Notes: generated by a model from the letters alone, not told the origin. A stretch of 5,190 nucleotides of DNA from RGIG4074 sp964615285 (GCA_964615285.1 CAZTND010000068.1:1-5190); one strand, 5' to 3'; positions 1 through 5,190 are shown, numbered from the stretch's first letter. Numbers and translations are program-made.

Positions 1-82
1 TATTAAGGGGCTTTTTCTCGGGCGAATGGAATTTCGCCCTCGGTCAGCAAATCGCCTTGCGTATGCGATTTGCCTTGCGCTG

Positions 83-111
83 TCGGAAAACGATCATTGA
101 TCGTTTTCCGA
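83..111. repeat. Near-perfect 29-nt palindrome in array 1
   Basis: The left arm TCGGAAAACGATCA (83-96) is the exact reverse complement of TGATCGTTTTCCGA (98-111), leaving only T97 unpaired. As RNA or cruciform DNA the real loop would be a few bases larger. It is the longest perfect inverted repeat in the window and differs in sequence from the other hairpins of the array, so it is either a distinct module or an operator-like site. I recognise no regulator for it. Confidence 0.8.
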
Positions 112-166
112 GTAGCTCACCCTTGTACCCTGCCAAAGGGTCAAAAACCCTTTGGGAACCCGCGTT

Positions 167-189
167 GCGCAAGCCTGTCGGCTTGCTTG
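167..189 (+). repeat. 23-nt hairpin repeat, copy A
   Basis: This 23-nt element matches 2974-2996 at 22 of 23 positions, in the same orientation. Its core folds as GCAAGCC (169-175) / GGCTTGC (180-186) with loop TGTC. The only difference between the copies is C182 here versus T2989 there. C182 pairs with G173, and T2989 pairs with the matching G2980, so the stem stays paired (G-C becomes G-U). Copy A ends 38 bp before the start codon of the propeller-like gene. Confidence 0.8.
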
Positions 190-227
190 GGGTGGAAAAA
201 AAAGCTTAAAAAAAGAAGACAGAGAGT

Positions 228-1400
228 ATGGAAAAGATAGTATTTACGGACGGCACAAAAATTTGCCTGCTGGACGAAGCGGGACGGCATGAACGGGAGA
301 GCGGGTTCATTGCCAAATACAAGGACAACGCCCGCCGCATCGCCGCGAACAGTTCCTGGAAAAAATCGGGCAACAATGCCCTTTTGCGCGGGGAATATGA
401 TTTTTCCGATCCGCATGAAGGGGAAAACGCCCCCGCTTATCTCAACGGCGTCACGTTCACCGACCGCGAAAACGTCGTGGCGTATTCCTTCACCGTCGGG
501 CAGAGTTCGGGCGTTTATTACAAGGATTTTTCCCGCGAAAAGGAGGACGAAGCGCACATCGTGCACGACAGCGACCGGGAATATCTGTCGCTGTCTTTCG
601 ATAAAAAGAGCGGCACCATGCTCGCGTCCACCTGCAAAAACGGAGATGTCTGCCGACAGATCGCGCAGTTCATACGCGACGGGGACCGGCAGGGGCTGAC
701 CGACGGCGATAGCCGCGACGACAATCCCGCTTTTTCACCCGTGGACGGCAAGATTTTGTTCGATTCCGCGGGCGTGGGCAGGGACGCGCAGGGCGGTTTT
801 GCCGGGTATGCGCCCGCGGCGATCTACGCGCTTGATCCGTTCACTTTGGACATGGACTGCTTGAAAGAAGATGTTGCCCATTCCTATTGCAAGCCCGAAC
901 GGGACGAGAAGGGAGAGCTGTATGCCATAAAACGCCCCGCAAAGGAGAGGGCGGGCGGCAATCCGCTGTTGGAGATCGTGCTCATCCCCGTGCGCATCGT
1001 CGAGGCGATCGTCGGGTTCGTGCAGTTCTTCGTCGTCACCTTTTCGGGGAAATCCCTCGTTTCGGGCAAGGAGGGCGGCTCCAATCCCGCCAAGGGACGG
1101 AAGAAAAAGGAGCGGGAAATTTTCATCGAAGGCAACCGCATCCGCGTGGACAGGGAACTCAAACGAAACAAACGGTTCAAGGAAAAAGATTACGGCTTCA
1201 TCCCCCGCAGCTGGCAGCTTGTCCGGTTGAACAGAGACGGGACGGAGACCGTCTTGAAAAGCGGCGTGGCGGACTATGCCGTCGGCCGGGAGGGGATCTA
1301 TTGCACGGACGGCAGGCACATCTATTGCATCGGCGAGGGCGGCTGCCGCAAGCTCGCCGACACCGATTTTTGCCTGCACCTCGATGTGTATACCGAATAG
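228..1400 (+). CDS. Hypothetical TolB/PD40-like beta-propeller protein with internal hydrophobic insertion
   Basis: This encodes a 390-aa protein of unknown function. It has no signal peptide, so it is probably cytoplasmic. Propeller-like strands with aromatic or aliphatic edges and G/D turns recur at about residues 72-101, 119-150, 164-180 and 329-390. The clearest blade is DDNPAFSPVDGKILFDS (164-180), which matches the 'NPxFSPDGxxIxF' signature of TolB/PD40-type repeats. Residues 247-272 form a hydrophobic stretch (LLEIVLIPVRIVEAIVGF onward) holding E249, R256 and E259. Lys/Arg-rich segments lie on both sides (including GRKKKERE), which suggests a membrane-surface or re-entrant helix more than a plain transmembrane span. 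An in-frame TAA at 207-209 makes ATG 228 the first possible Met start. The ribosome-binding site is weak (purine-rich AGAAGACAGAGAG). No promoter is clear between array 1 and the start, so it may be read from upstream. It converges on the 1577-2644 gene. The propeller assignment is inference; the cellular role is not known. Confidence 0.8.
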   Translation: MEKIVFTDGTKICLLDEAGRHERESGFIAKYKDNARRIAANSSWKKSGNNALLRGEYDFSDPHEGENAPAYLNGVTFTDRENVVAYSFTVGQSSGVYYKDFSREKEDEAHIVHDSDREYLSLSFDKKSGTMLASTCKNGDVCRQIAQFIRDGDRQGLTDGDSRDDNPAFSPVDGKILFDSAGVGRDAQGGFAGYAPAAIYALDPFTLDMDCLKEDVAHSYCKPERDEKGELYAIKRPAKERAGGNPLLEIVLIPVRIVEAIVGFVQFFVVTFSGKSLVSGKEGGSNPAKGRKKKEREIFIEGNRIRVDRELKRNKRFKEKDYGFIPRSWQLVRLNRDGTETVLKSGVADYAVGREGIYCTDGRHIYCIGEGGCRKLADTDFCLHLDVYTE

Positions 1401-1454
1401 AGCCTCTGCAGGGATTCTGAGAAATTTTTTTCGGCGCTTAAAAAAGAAAATCAA

Positions 1455-1492
1455 AAAAACACCTCTTTGTTTTTTGGCAAAGGGGTGTTTTT
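1455..1492. terminator. Bidirectional intrinsic terminator between convergent genes
   Basis: AAACACCTCTTTG (1457-1469) pairs with CAAAGGGGTGTTT (1478-1490): 13 bp with one G-U, extendable by two A-T pairs. The loop is 8 nt. On the + strand the stem runs into TTTTT (1488-1492), ending the gene at 228-1400. On the - strand it runs into seven Ts (complement of the A-run 1453-1459), ending the gene at 1577-2644. The remainder of the 176-bp spacer is A/T-rich and shows no other feature. Confidence 0.88.
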
Positions 1493-1576
1493 AATACAGA
1501 AAAAAGAAAATTTTTGAGGACGTTTGTCGGAGATTTTCCGCTCTTTTGTAAGGGCGGGCGGGATATGTATAGAAAA

Positions 1577-2644
1577 TTACAGGCTCTCCACATGCACGAC
1601 CTCGCCCGTATCCGCATCCTGAAAGAGAACGAAATAGCCCCCGCGCTCTTCGTCAAGGGGATCCAGAGGGATAAAACAGGCGTCCTTCAGCTCTTCGGGC
1701 GGCGTGCGCTGCTGTCCCGCGGGCAGGGCGTAGGCGACGTATTTTACCAGCATCTCCTCGTACACCACGCCCACCAGGCAGCCGCCCGCGTCGGCCACGC
1801 GCACCCATTCGCTCCCGGGCAGCGCCCCTTTCAGTCTGTCCGTGCGTTCGCCGCGGGCAAACAGCTCCTCCAATTCTTCCTTGATCTTCAAAAAGTATGT
1901 CTGTCCGTCCGCAACCTTAAACGGGTGGCGTATGTCTTCAGGCTCTTCATTCTTTTCAGTCGCGTGCCCGTTCTCCTTTTCCGCCGCGCTCTCTGTGAAA
2001 GCGCCTTCATCTTCAGGATATTCGGCAGCATTTCTTTTTTCATGGCTCTGCTCCTCTGCGTAATAATTTTCCCGGCTCACGGCCTCGTCGTCGTACTTTT
2101 GCGGCGGGGGAACGGGGGCCTCGTTCCGGGCTTGGTAGGAGGGGAGTTTTACGGGAACGCCTTCGCCCGACTGCCGCACGAATACGATCTCTTTTTCGGG
2201 CATGGGCGGCAGGTCAAACCCGTTCGGGTCTTTCTCCTCCGCCTCTTTTTTCCGCGCCTTTCCGGGCACGATCAGCCCGTCCAACAGGAGTTTTAAGTTA
2301 TAGGCGCCGCTGCCGAACTGTCCCGCGGCAATGCATACCGCCTCGGTCTTGACAAAGCAGACCAGGGCGCAGAACCCTTTTTCGGGATCGAACCCGCTGT
2401 TTTCGGCGCGGTAATCGGTTTTGTCGGGCAGGAGCGTGAAAATGATCCGTTCGCCCTGTTTGTCGCAGAGCACGCAGACATATTTTCCCTGGGAGAGCGG
2501 CGCGAAGTTGATGAGGGAGAGCTGCACGGCGGAAAGTTTTCCGTACCGTTCGACGCGCACGACGCCGCTCAGGGGATTGCCGTCGGCGGAAAAGCCGGTT
2601 TTGAGTTGTTTGAGGATACACATTCTTTTGATAAGTCCGTTCAT
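1577..2644 (-). CDS. Hypothetical two-domain protein with acidic/proline-rich linker
   Basis: This encodes a 355-aa protein with no signal peptide and no membrane segment, so it is probably cytoplasmic. Residues 1-125 form a beta-rich domain (ADGNPLSGVVRVERYG, then LSLINFAPLSQGKYVCVL). Residues 126-245 are a low-complexity linker rich in Glu, Pro, Asn and Ala, expected to be disordered. Residues 248-355 form a second domain: an amphipathic helix (YFLKIKEELEELFARGE), then ALPGSEWVRVADAGGCLVGV, KYVAYALPAG, PPEELKDACFIPLDP and GGYFVLFQDADTGEVV. From memory, this 'LPGSxWV...VGxxYE...KYxxYxxP...PPEEL' pattern recurs in clostridial hypothetical proteins, but I cannot name the family with confidence. 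ATG 2644 is chosen because AAAGAGG (2656-2650) lies 5 nt upstream; Met8 has no comparable site. It is transcribed divergently from PEPCK and convergently with the propeller-like gene. Function unknown. Confidence 0.82.
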   Translation of the reverse strand: MNGLIKRMCILKQLKTGFSADGNPLSGVVRVERYGKLSAVQLSLINFAPLSQGKYVCVLCDKQGERIIFTLLPDKTDYRAENSGFDPEKGFCALVCFVKTEAVCIAAGQFGSGAYNLKLLLDGLIVPGKARKKEAEEKDPNGFDLPPMPEKEIVFVRQSGEGVPVKLPSYQARNEAPVPPPQKYDDEAVSRENYYAEEQSHEKRNAAEYPEDEGAFTESAAEKENGHATEKNEEPEDIRHPFKVADGQTYFLKIKEELEELFARGERTDRLKGALPGSEWVRVADAGGCLVGVVYEEMLVKYVAYALPAGQQRTPPEELKDACFIPLDPLDEERGGYFVLFQDADTGEVVHVESL

Positions 2645-2671
2645 GGGCGCCTCTTTTTCGTTTTTTATAAA

Positions 2672-2700
2672 ATTATACTCGCCGTCGGGGAATAAAAACC
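2672..2700 (-). promoter_or_regulatory. Probable sigma-A promoter of the 1577-2644 gene
   Basis: Reading the minus strand, a perfect -10 box TATAAT occupies 2677-2672. Seventeen bases upstream the hexamer is GGTTTT (2700-2695), a poor -35 match. The predicted start is near 2665, giving a leader of only about 20 nt that contains AAAGAGG (2656-2650), 5 nt before ATG. The position, directly before the gene, supports the call; the weak -35 lowers confidence. Confidence 0.5.
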
Positions 2701-2737
2701 GTCTGTTTTTGTCCGTTGCTGCCGATTTTTGTCAAAA

Positions 2738-2997
2738 CGCCGCGCGCACAGCGGCGGGCGATAACATGGGTTCCCAAAGGAGCGGCGCCCCTTACATAAA
2801 GAAAACAGCCTTCCGGAAGCGGCGCGTGCGCCGCGCAATTGCCCGATGGGTGAGATCGGCGCAAGGCAAAGCCTTGCTTGGAGAGGCTGTTACGCGGGAA
2901 CGGCGTTCCCGCTTAAAGAATACCCTTCAAACGCGGAGCATCGCTCCGCGTTATATCGCCGAGGGCGATAAAGGCGCAAGCCTGTCGGTTTGCTTGC
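2738..2997. repeat. Intergenic palindrome array 2
   Basis: This 260-bp non-coding stretch lies between two divergent promoters and is dense in short perfect hairpins. Stems, as arm/arm: 2738-2743/2751-2756 (6 bp), CTTCCGGAAG 2810-2819 (loop-less palindrome), 2819-2825/2828-2834 (7 bp), 2861-2867/2871-2877 (7 bp, loop AAA), 2894-2901/2905-2912 (8 bp, loop GGC), 2930-2939/2943-2952 (10 bp, loop ATC), 2954-2960/2964-2970 (7 bp, loop GAG), and 2976-2982/2987-2993 (7 bp with one G-U, loop TGTC). Stem sequences differ while loops stay mostly 3-4 nt, so structure appears conserved more than sequence. Words shared with array 1 in inverted orientation include GGGTTCCCAAAGG (2768-2780) and GCGCAAGGCAAA (2859-2870). 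It reads open in one frame, but the translation is basic, repeat-derived and not protein-like. Confidence 0.8.
2974..2996 (+). repeat. 23-nt hairpin repeat, copy B
   Basis: This is the second copy of the element at 167-189, in the same orientation with one substitution (T2989 for C182). The stem GCAAGCC (2976-2982) pairs with GGTTTGC (2987-2993) through one G-U, loop TGTC. It ends 65 bp upstream of the PEPCK -35 box. The two copies sit close to opposite ends of the segment carrying the two hypothetical genes. Confidence 0.8.
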
Positions 2998-3061
2998 AGC
3001 GTTCAAAAAAACGGGCGGGGGCGGGCGGAGCGTATTTTTCTCCGCACGGGCGTTCAAACGT

Positions 3062-3090
3062 TTTACATTTCAGGATTTTTATGCTATACT
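3062..3090 (+). promoter_or_regulatory. Sigma-A promoter of PEPCK with extended -10
   Basis: The -35 box TTTACA (3062-3067; one mismatch to TTGACA) is separated by exactly 17 bp from the -10 box TATACT (3085-3090; one mismatch to TATAAT). TGC immediately precedes the -10 (3082-3084), giving the extended -10 TGn motif. The predicted transcript starts near 3097, leaving a leader of about 94 nt. All the array 2 palindromes lie upstream, so they should not be in the PEPCK mRNA if this is the only promoter. Confidence 0.8.
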
Positions 3091-3173
3091 TACAATGCGC
3101 AAATAGGGGCAAAAGCGTCCTTTCCGCGCATAATGAGATCCTGAAAAAGAAAAAAATAAATAAAAGTTTATAT

Positions 3174-3180
3174 AAGGAGA
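3174..3180 (+). promoter_or_regulatory. Ribosome-binding site of PEPCK
   Basis: AAGGAGA (3174-3180) is strongly complementary to the 3' end of 16S rRNA. It is followed by an A/T-only stretch, with 11 nt between the last G of the core and ATG 3191, slightly longer than usual. The A/T-rich leader from about 3140 onward should be largely unstructured and favour ribosome loading. It fixes the PEPCK start at 3191. Confidence 0.85.
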
Positions 3181-3190
3181 CAAAAAAATT

Positions 3191-4987
3191 ATGACGGCTT
3201 TGACCAACAACAAAAAGGTACTCCAATTTGTCGAAGAGAGCGCTGCCATCACCGAACCCGATCAGATCGTCTGGATCGACGGGAGCGAAGAGCAGAGAGC
3301 TGCGCTCAAAGAACAGGGCGTCGCCACCGGCGAGCTCATCCGGCTCAATCAGGAAAAGCTGCCCGACTGCTACCTGCACCGCACCAAACCCAACGACGTT
3401 GCCCGCGTAGAGGACAGAACGTTCATCTGCTGCCGCAACGAAGAGGACGCCATGCCCCACTCCATCGTCAAATGGATGGCACCCAAACAGGCGTATGATC
3501 TCGCGTACGGCATCGCCAAGGGCAAGATGAAGGGCAAGACCATGTACGTCATTCCCTACTCCATGGGCGTCGTCGGCTCTCCTTTCTCCAAGATCGGCGT
3601 TGAAGTCACCGACTCCATTTACGTCGTTCTGAACATGATGATCATGACCCGCGTGGGCAAAATGTGCCTCGACCAGCTGGGCGCGGACGGCGATTTCATC
3701 AAGGGCTTCCACTGCTCCTGCGACATCGATCCCGAAAAGAGATACATCATGCACTTCCCCGAGGACAACACCATCATCTCCGTGAACTCCGCTTACGGCG
3801 GCAACGTGCTGCTCGGCAAAAAGTGCTTCGCTCTGCGCATCGCCACCTATCTCGGCAGAAAAGAGGGCTGGATGGCGGAGCACATGCTCATCCTCGGCTG
3901 CAAGCGGCCCCAGGACAAGGAGACCAAGTACATTGCGGCGGCATTCCCTTCCGCCTGCGGCAAGACCAATCTCGCCATGCTCATTCCGCCCGAAGAGTTC
4001 AGAAAGAAGGGCTATGAGATCACGACCGTCGGCGACGACATCGCGTGGATCCGCGTGGGCGAGGACGGCAGACTTTGGGCTGCCAACCCCGAAAACGGCT
4101 TCTTCGGCGTTGCGCCCGGCACCAACGAGCACTCCAACTTCAACGCGCTCGCTTCCACCAAGAAGGGCACCATCTTCACCAACGTGGCGCACAACCCCGC
4201 GGACAACACCGTGTGGTGGGAGAAACTGACCAAGGATGCGCCCGAATTTTTGTATGACTGGACGGGCCAGCCCTGGACGCCTGCCATGAACAAGGACGGC
4301 AAACATCCCGCCGCCAACCCCAACTCCCGCTTCACCGCTCCCGCGGAGAACTGCCCCTGCATCTCCCCCGAGTTCGATTCCAAGACGGGCGTGCCTTTGA
4401 GCGCCATCGTTTTCGGCGGCAGAAGGGCGACCACTACGCCTTTGGTGTATCAGTCCAGGGATTGGAACCACGGCGTGTTCGTCGGCTCCATCATGTCCTC
4501 CGAAACGACGGCTGCGGCGACGGGCGCGGTCGGCGTGCTCCGTCACGACCCCATGGCAATGAAACCTTTCATGGGCTATTCGGTGGCCGATTACTTCCGG
4601 CACTGGATCGACATGGGCAAGAAGGTCGGCGACAAGGCGCCCAAAATCTTCAACGTCAACTGGTTCCGCCAGGACGAAAACGGCGACTTCATGTGGCCGG
4701 GCTTCGGCGAAAACATGCGCGTCATCGACTGGATCCTGGACCGCTGCGAAGGCAAAGTGGACGCGCAGGACACCGCCATCGGCTATGTGCCGTATGCCAA
4801 GGACATCAACATCAAGGGCACGGACGTCAGCGCGGAAACGCTGGACAAACTGCTCTATGTGGATAAGCCCCGCTGGGCTGCGGAGGCTGAAGAGATCGAA
4901 AAGTACTACGACGACAACTTCGGCGACAAACTGCCCAAGGAGATCCGCGCAAATCTCGCAACGCTCAAAGCCAATTGCGCGAAATAA
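3191..4987 (+). CDS. pckG: Phosphoenolpyruvate carboxykinase, GTP-dependent (EC 4.1.1.32)
   Basis: A cytosolic enzyme interconverting oxaloacetate + GTP with phosphoenolpyruvate + GDP + CO2, either for gluconeogenesis or, in many anaerobes, to carboxylate PEP toward C4 acids. At 598 aa it is full length for the family. The family signatures appear in order. R72 lies in the substrate-site segment VARVEDRT. Y202 (AYGGN), K210/K211 (LLGKKCFALR) and H231 (AEHMLILG) provide metal and substrate contacts. FPSACGKTN (252-260) is the kinase-1 P-loop with the reactive Cys256. VGDDIAW with D282/D283 is kinase-2. PENGFFGVAPGT and NPNSRF (R380) follow, then FGGRR (R411/R412). SETTAAATGAVG (about 437-448) is the mobile active-site lid. 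W491, F492, F500 and F505 (NWFRQDENGDFMWPGFGEN) form the guanine-binding aromatic cluster, which separates GTP-type from ATP-type enzymes. No catalytic residue is missing. The codons favour C-ending forms, suggesting high expression. It has its own promoter and terminator, so it is monocistronic. The in vivo direction of reaction cannot be read from sequence. Confidence 0.98.
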   Translation: MTALTNNKKVLQFVEESAAITEPDQIVWIDGSEEQRAALKEQGVATGELIRLNQEKLPDCYLHRTKPNDVARVEDRTFICCRNEEDAMPHSIVKWMAPKQAYDLAYGIAKGKMKGKTMYVIPYSMGVVGSPFSKIGVEVTDSIYVVLNMMIMTRVGKMCLDQLGADGDFIKGFHCSCDIDPEKRYIMHFPEDNTIISVNSAYGGNVLLGKKCFALRIATYLGRKEGWMAEHMLILGCKRPQDKETKYIAAAFPSACGKTNLAMLIPPEEFRKKGYEITTVGDDIAWIRVGEDGRLWAANPENGFFGVAPGTNEHSNFNALASTKKGTIFTNVAHNPADNTVWWEKLTKDAPEFLYDWTGQPWTPAMNKDGKHPAANPNSRFTAPAENCPCISPEFDSKTGVPLSAIVFGGRRATTTPLVYQSRDWNHGVFVGSIMSSETTAAATGAVGVLRHDPMAMKPFMGYSVADYFRHWIDMGKKVGDKAPKIFNVNWFRQDENGDFMWPGFGENMRVIDWILDRCEGKVDAQDTAIGYVPYAKDINIKGTDVSAETLDKLLYVDKPRWAAEAEEIEKYYDDNFGDKLPKEIRANLATLKANCAK

Positions 4988-5028
4988 TCTGAAAAAACCC
5001 GTTCATTCACAATAATCATCTCGTTTGG

Positions 5029-5071
5029 TCTTCCGCCTTGTCCGTTTTTCCGCAGGGCGGAAGATTTTTTT
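5029..5071 (+). terminator. Intrinsic terminator of PEPCK
   Basis: TCTTCCGCCTTG (5029-5040) pairs with CAGGGCGGAAGA (5053-5064): 12 bp with one G-U. The stem is followed directly by seven Ts (5065-5071). It begins 41 nt after the PEPCK stop codon, and nothing coding lies between, so the gene is a single-cistron unit. Confidence 0.92.
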
Positions 5072-5090
5072 GCCTGATGTTTTGCCGATA

Positions 5091-5190
5091 TCGCGGGCAT
5101 GGGCGCCCCTCATTGTGCGCGTGGCGCGCTCATAATATGGGTATCGAAAGGGACAATGTCCCTTCGCGGGAATCATAAGGGGCAGAGCCC
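5091..5190. repeat. Palindrome-rich intergenic stretch (array 3, truncated by window end)
   Basis: This has the same style as the other two arrays. Visible elements are the palindrome GGGCGCCC (5101-5108); GCGCG/CGCGC (5117-5121/5125-5129); AAGGGACA (5148-5155) against TGTCCCTT (5157-5164) around one base; and GGGC/GCCC (5180-5183/5187-5190), which may continue beyond the window. The junction word ATGGGTATCGAAAGG (5137-5151) matches ATGGGTTCCCAAAGG in array 2 (2766-2780) at 12 of 15 positions. TCGCGGG occurs twice (5091-5097, 5164-5170). No gene is supported from 4988 to the end. Confidence 0.6.

Larger units (their letters stand above)
1..189. repeat. Intergenic palindrome array 1
   Basis: A gene-free stretch made almost entirely of consecutive hairpin-forming inverted repeats joined by short linkers. 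Seen directly, as left arm/right arm: 20-26/33-39 (7 bp), 47-55/65-73 (9 bp), 83-96/98-111 (14 bp around one central base), 133-141/147-155 (9 bp, loop CAAAA), and 169-175/180-186 (7 bp, loop TGTC). The linkers carry CTCACCC (116-122), TACCC (126-130) and GAACCC (156-161). None of these hairpins is followed by a T-run that would make it an obvious intrinsic terminator. Several words recur, mostly inverted, in array 2 at 2738-2997. It most resembles mosaic REP/BIME-like intergenic repeats; the family name and function are unknown. It may begin upstream of the window. Confidence 0.75.

Noticed and set aside
1..16. Right half of a terminator of an upstream gene (AAGGGGCTTTTT)
   Set aside because: A GGGGC stem end followed by five Ts would fit, but the left arm would lie outside the window, so it cannot be supported.
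735..1454. 239-codon minus-strand frame opposite the propeller-like gene
   Set aside because: It is an antisense shadow that begins inside the shared terminator region. It has no ribosome-binding site, and the sense frame shows the recognisable propeller motif.
1514..2296. 260-codon plus-strand frame opposite the 1577-2644 gene
   Set aside because: It is the antisense shadow of a gene with a good ribosome-binding site, promoter and terminator. Its Phe/Leu/Arg-rich product has no coherent domain.
2738..2997. CRISPR array
   Set aside because: The palindromes are not a constant repeat with regular unique spacers: each stem differs, spacing is irregular, and there are no cas genes.
3109..3122. 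Possible catabolite-response (cre) site overlapping the PEPCK leader (GCAAAAGCGTCCTT)
   Set aside because: The core AAAGCG fits, but the outer bases do not match the palindromic cre consensus well enough to call.
3091..3190. Riboswitch or leader peptide in the PEPCK 5' leader
   Set aside because: The leader of about 94 nt is A-rich, shows no strong stem or terminator, and contains no convincing short gene with its own ribosome-binding site.
2421..3194. 257-codon plus-strand frame covering the start of the minus-strand gene and all of array 2
   Set aside because: It overlaps the 5' end of a better-supported gene, both promoters and every palindrome. The product is basic and repeat-derived. 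GC-rich palindromes simply lack stop codons in this frame; it is a likely source of spurious annotation.
2951..4603. 550-codon open frame antisense to PEPCK
   Set aside because: It lies entirely opposite a certain, strongly codon-biased gene. Its composition (His/Val/Ala/Gly/Asp-rich) is what the complement of C-ending codons produces, and it runs on into the palindrome array. No ribosome-binding site or family motif is seen.

Overview
The window is a GC-rich (mid-to-high 50s % by eye) bacterial chromosome segment. It holds three protein genes and three stretches of short hairpin-forming intergenic repeats. The organism is most likely an uncultured, anaerobic Clostridia-like Firmicute. This is inferred from the strong AAGGAG-type ribosome-binding sites, the A-rich leaders, the canonical sigma-A promoter with an extended -10, the U-tailed terminators, and a gene 2 C-terminal domain of a type I recall from clostridial hypothetical proteins. 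No marker gene is present that would settle the taxonomy.

Layout. Positions 1-189 are a tandem series of short palindromes (array 1). Positions 228-1400 (+) encode a 390-aa cytoplasmic protein that looks like a TolB/PD40-type beta-propeller interrupted by a hydrophobic, basic-flanked insertion; its function is unknown. A hairpin at 1455-1492 with T-runs on both strands serves as a bidirectional terminator between this gene and the convergent gene 2. Positions 1577-2644 (-) encode a 355-aa hypothetical protein with a beta-rich N-terminal domain, a long acidic/proline linker and a conserved-looking C-terminal domain. Gene 2 and the third gene are divergent, separated by 546 bp that carry a promoter at each end and array 2 (2738-2997) between them. 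Positions 3191-4987 (+) encode a complete GTP-type phosphoenolpyruvate carboxykinase (598 aa) with its own strong promoter, ribosome-binding site and intrinsic terminator. Positions 5091-5190 hold the start of a third palindrome-rich stretch that runs off the window.

How the parts relate. PEPCK is a single-gene transcription unit linking the oxaloacetate and phosphoenolpyruvate pools. Nothing in the sequence ties genes 1 and 2 to it functionally; the three genes form three separate transcription units. The most unusual content is intergenic. Arrays 1 and 2 share several words of 7-13 nt that occur in the same order once one array is inverted, plus a 23-nt hairpin element present in both with a single substitution that keeps the stem paired (G-C in one copy, G-U in the other). 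This points to a dispersed, modular palindromic repeat family. I do not see a defence system, CRISPR array, tRNA, rRNA, transposase or recognisable riboswitch.
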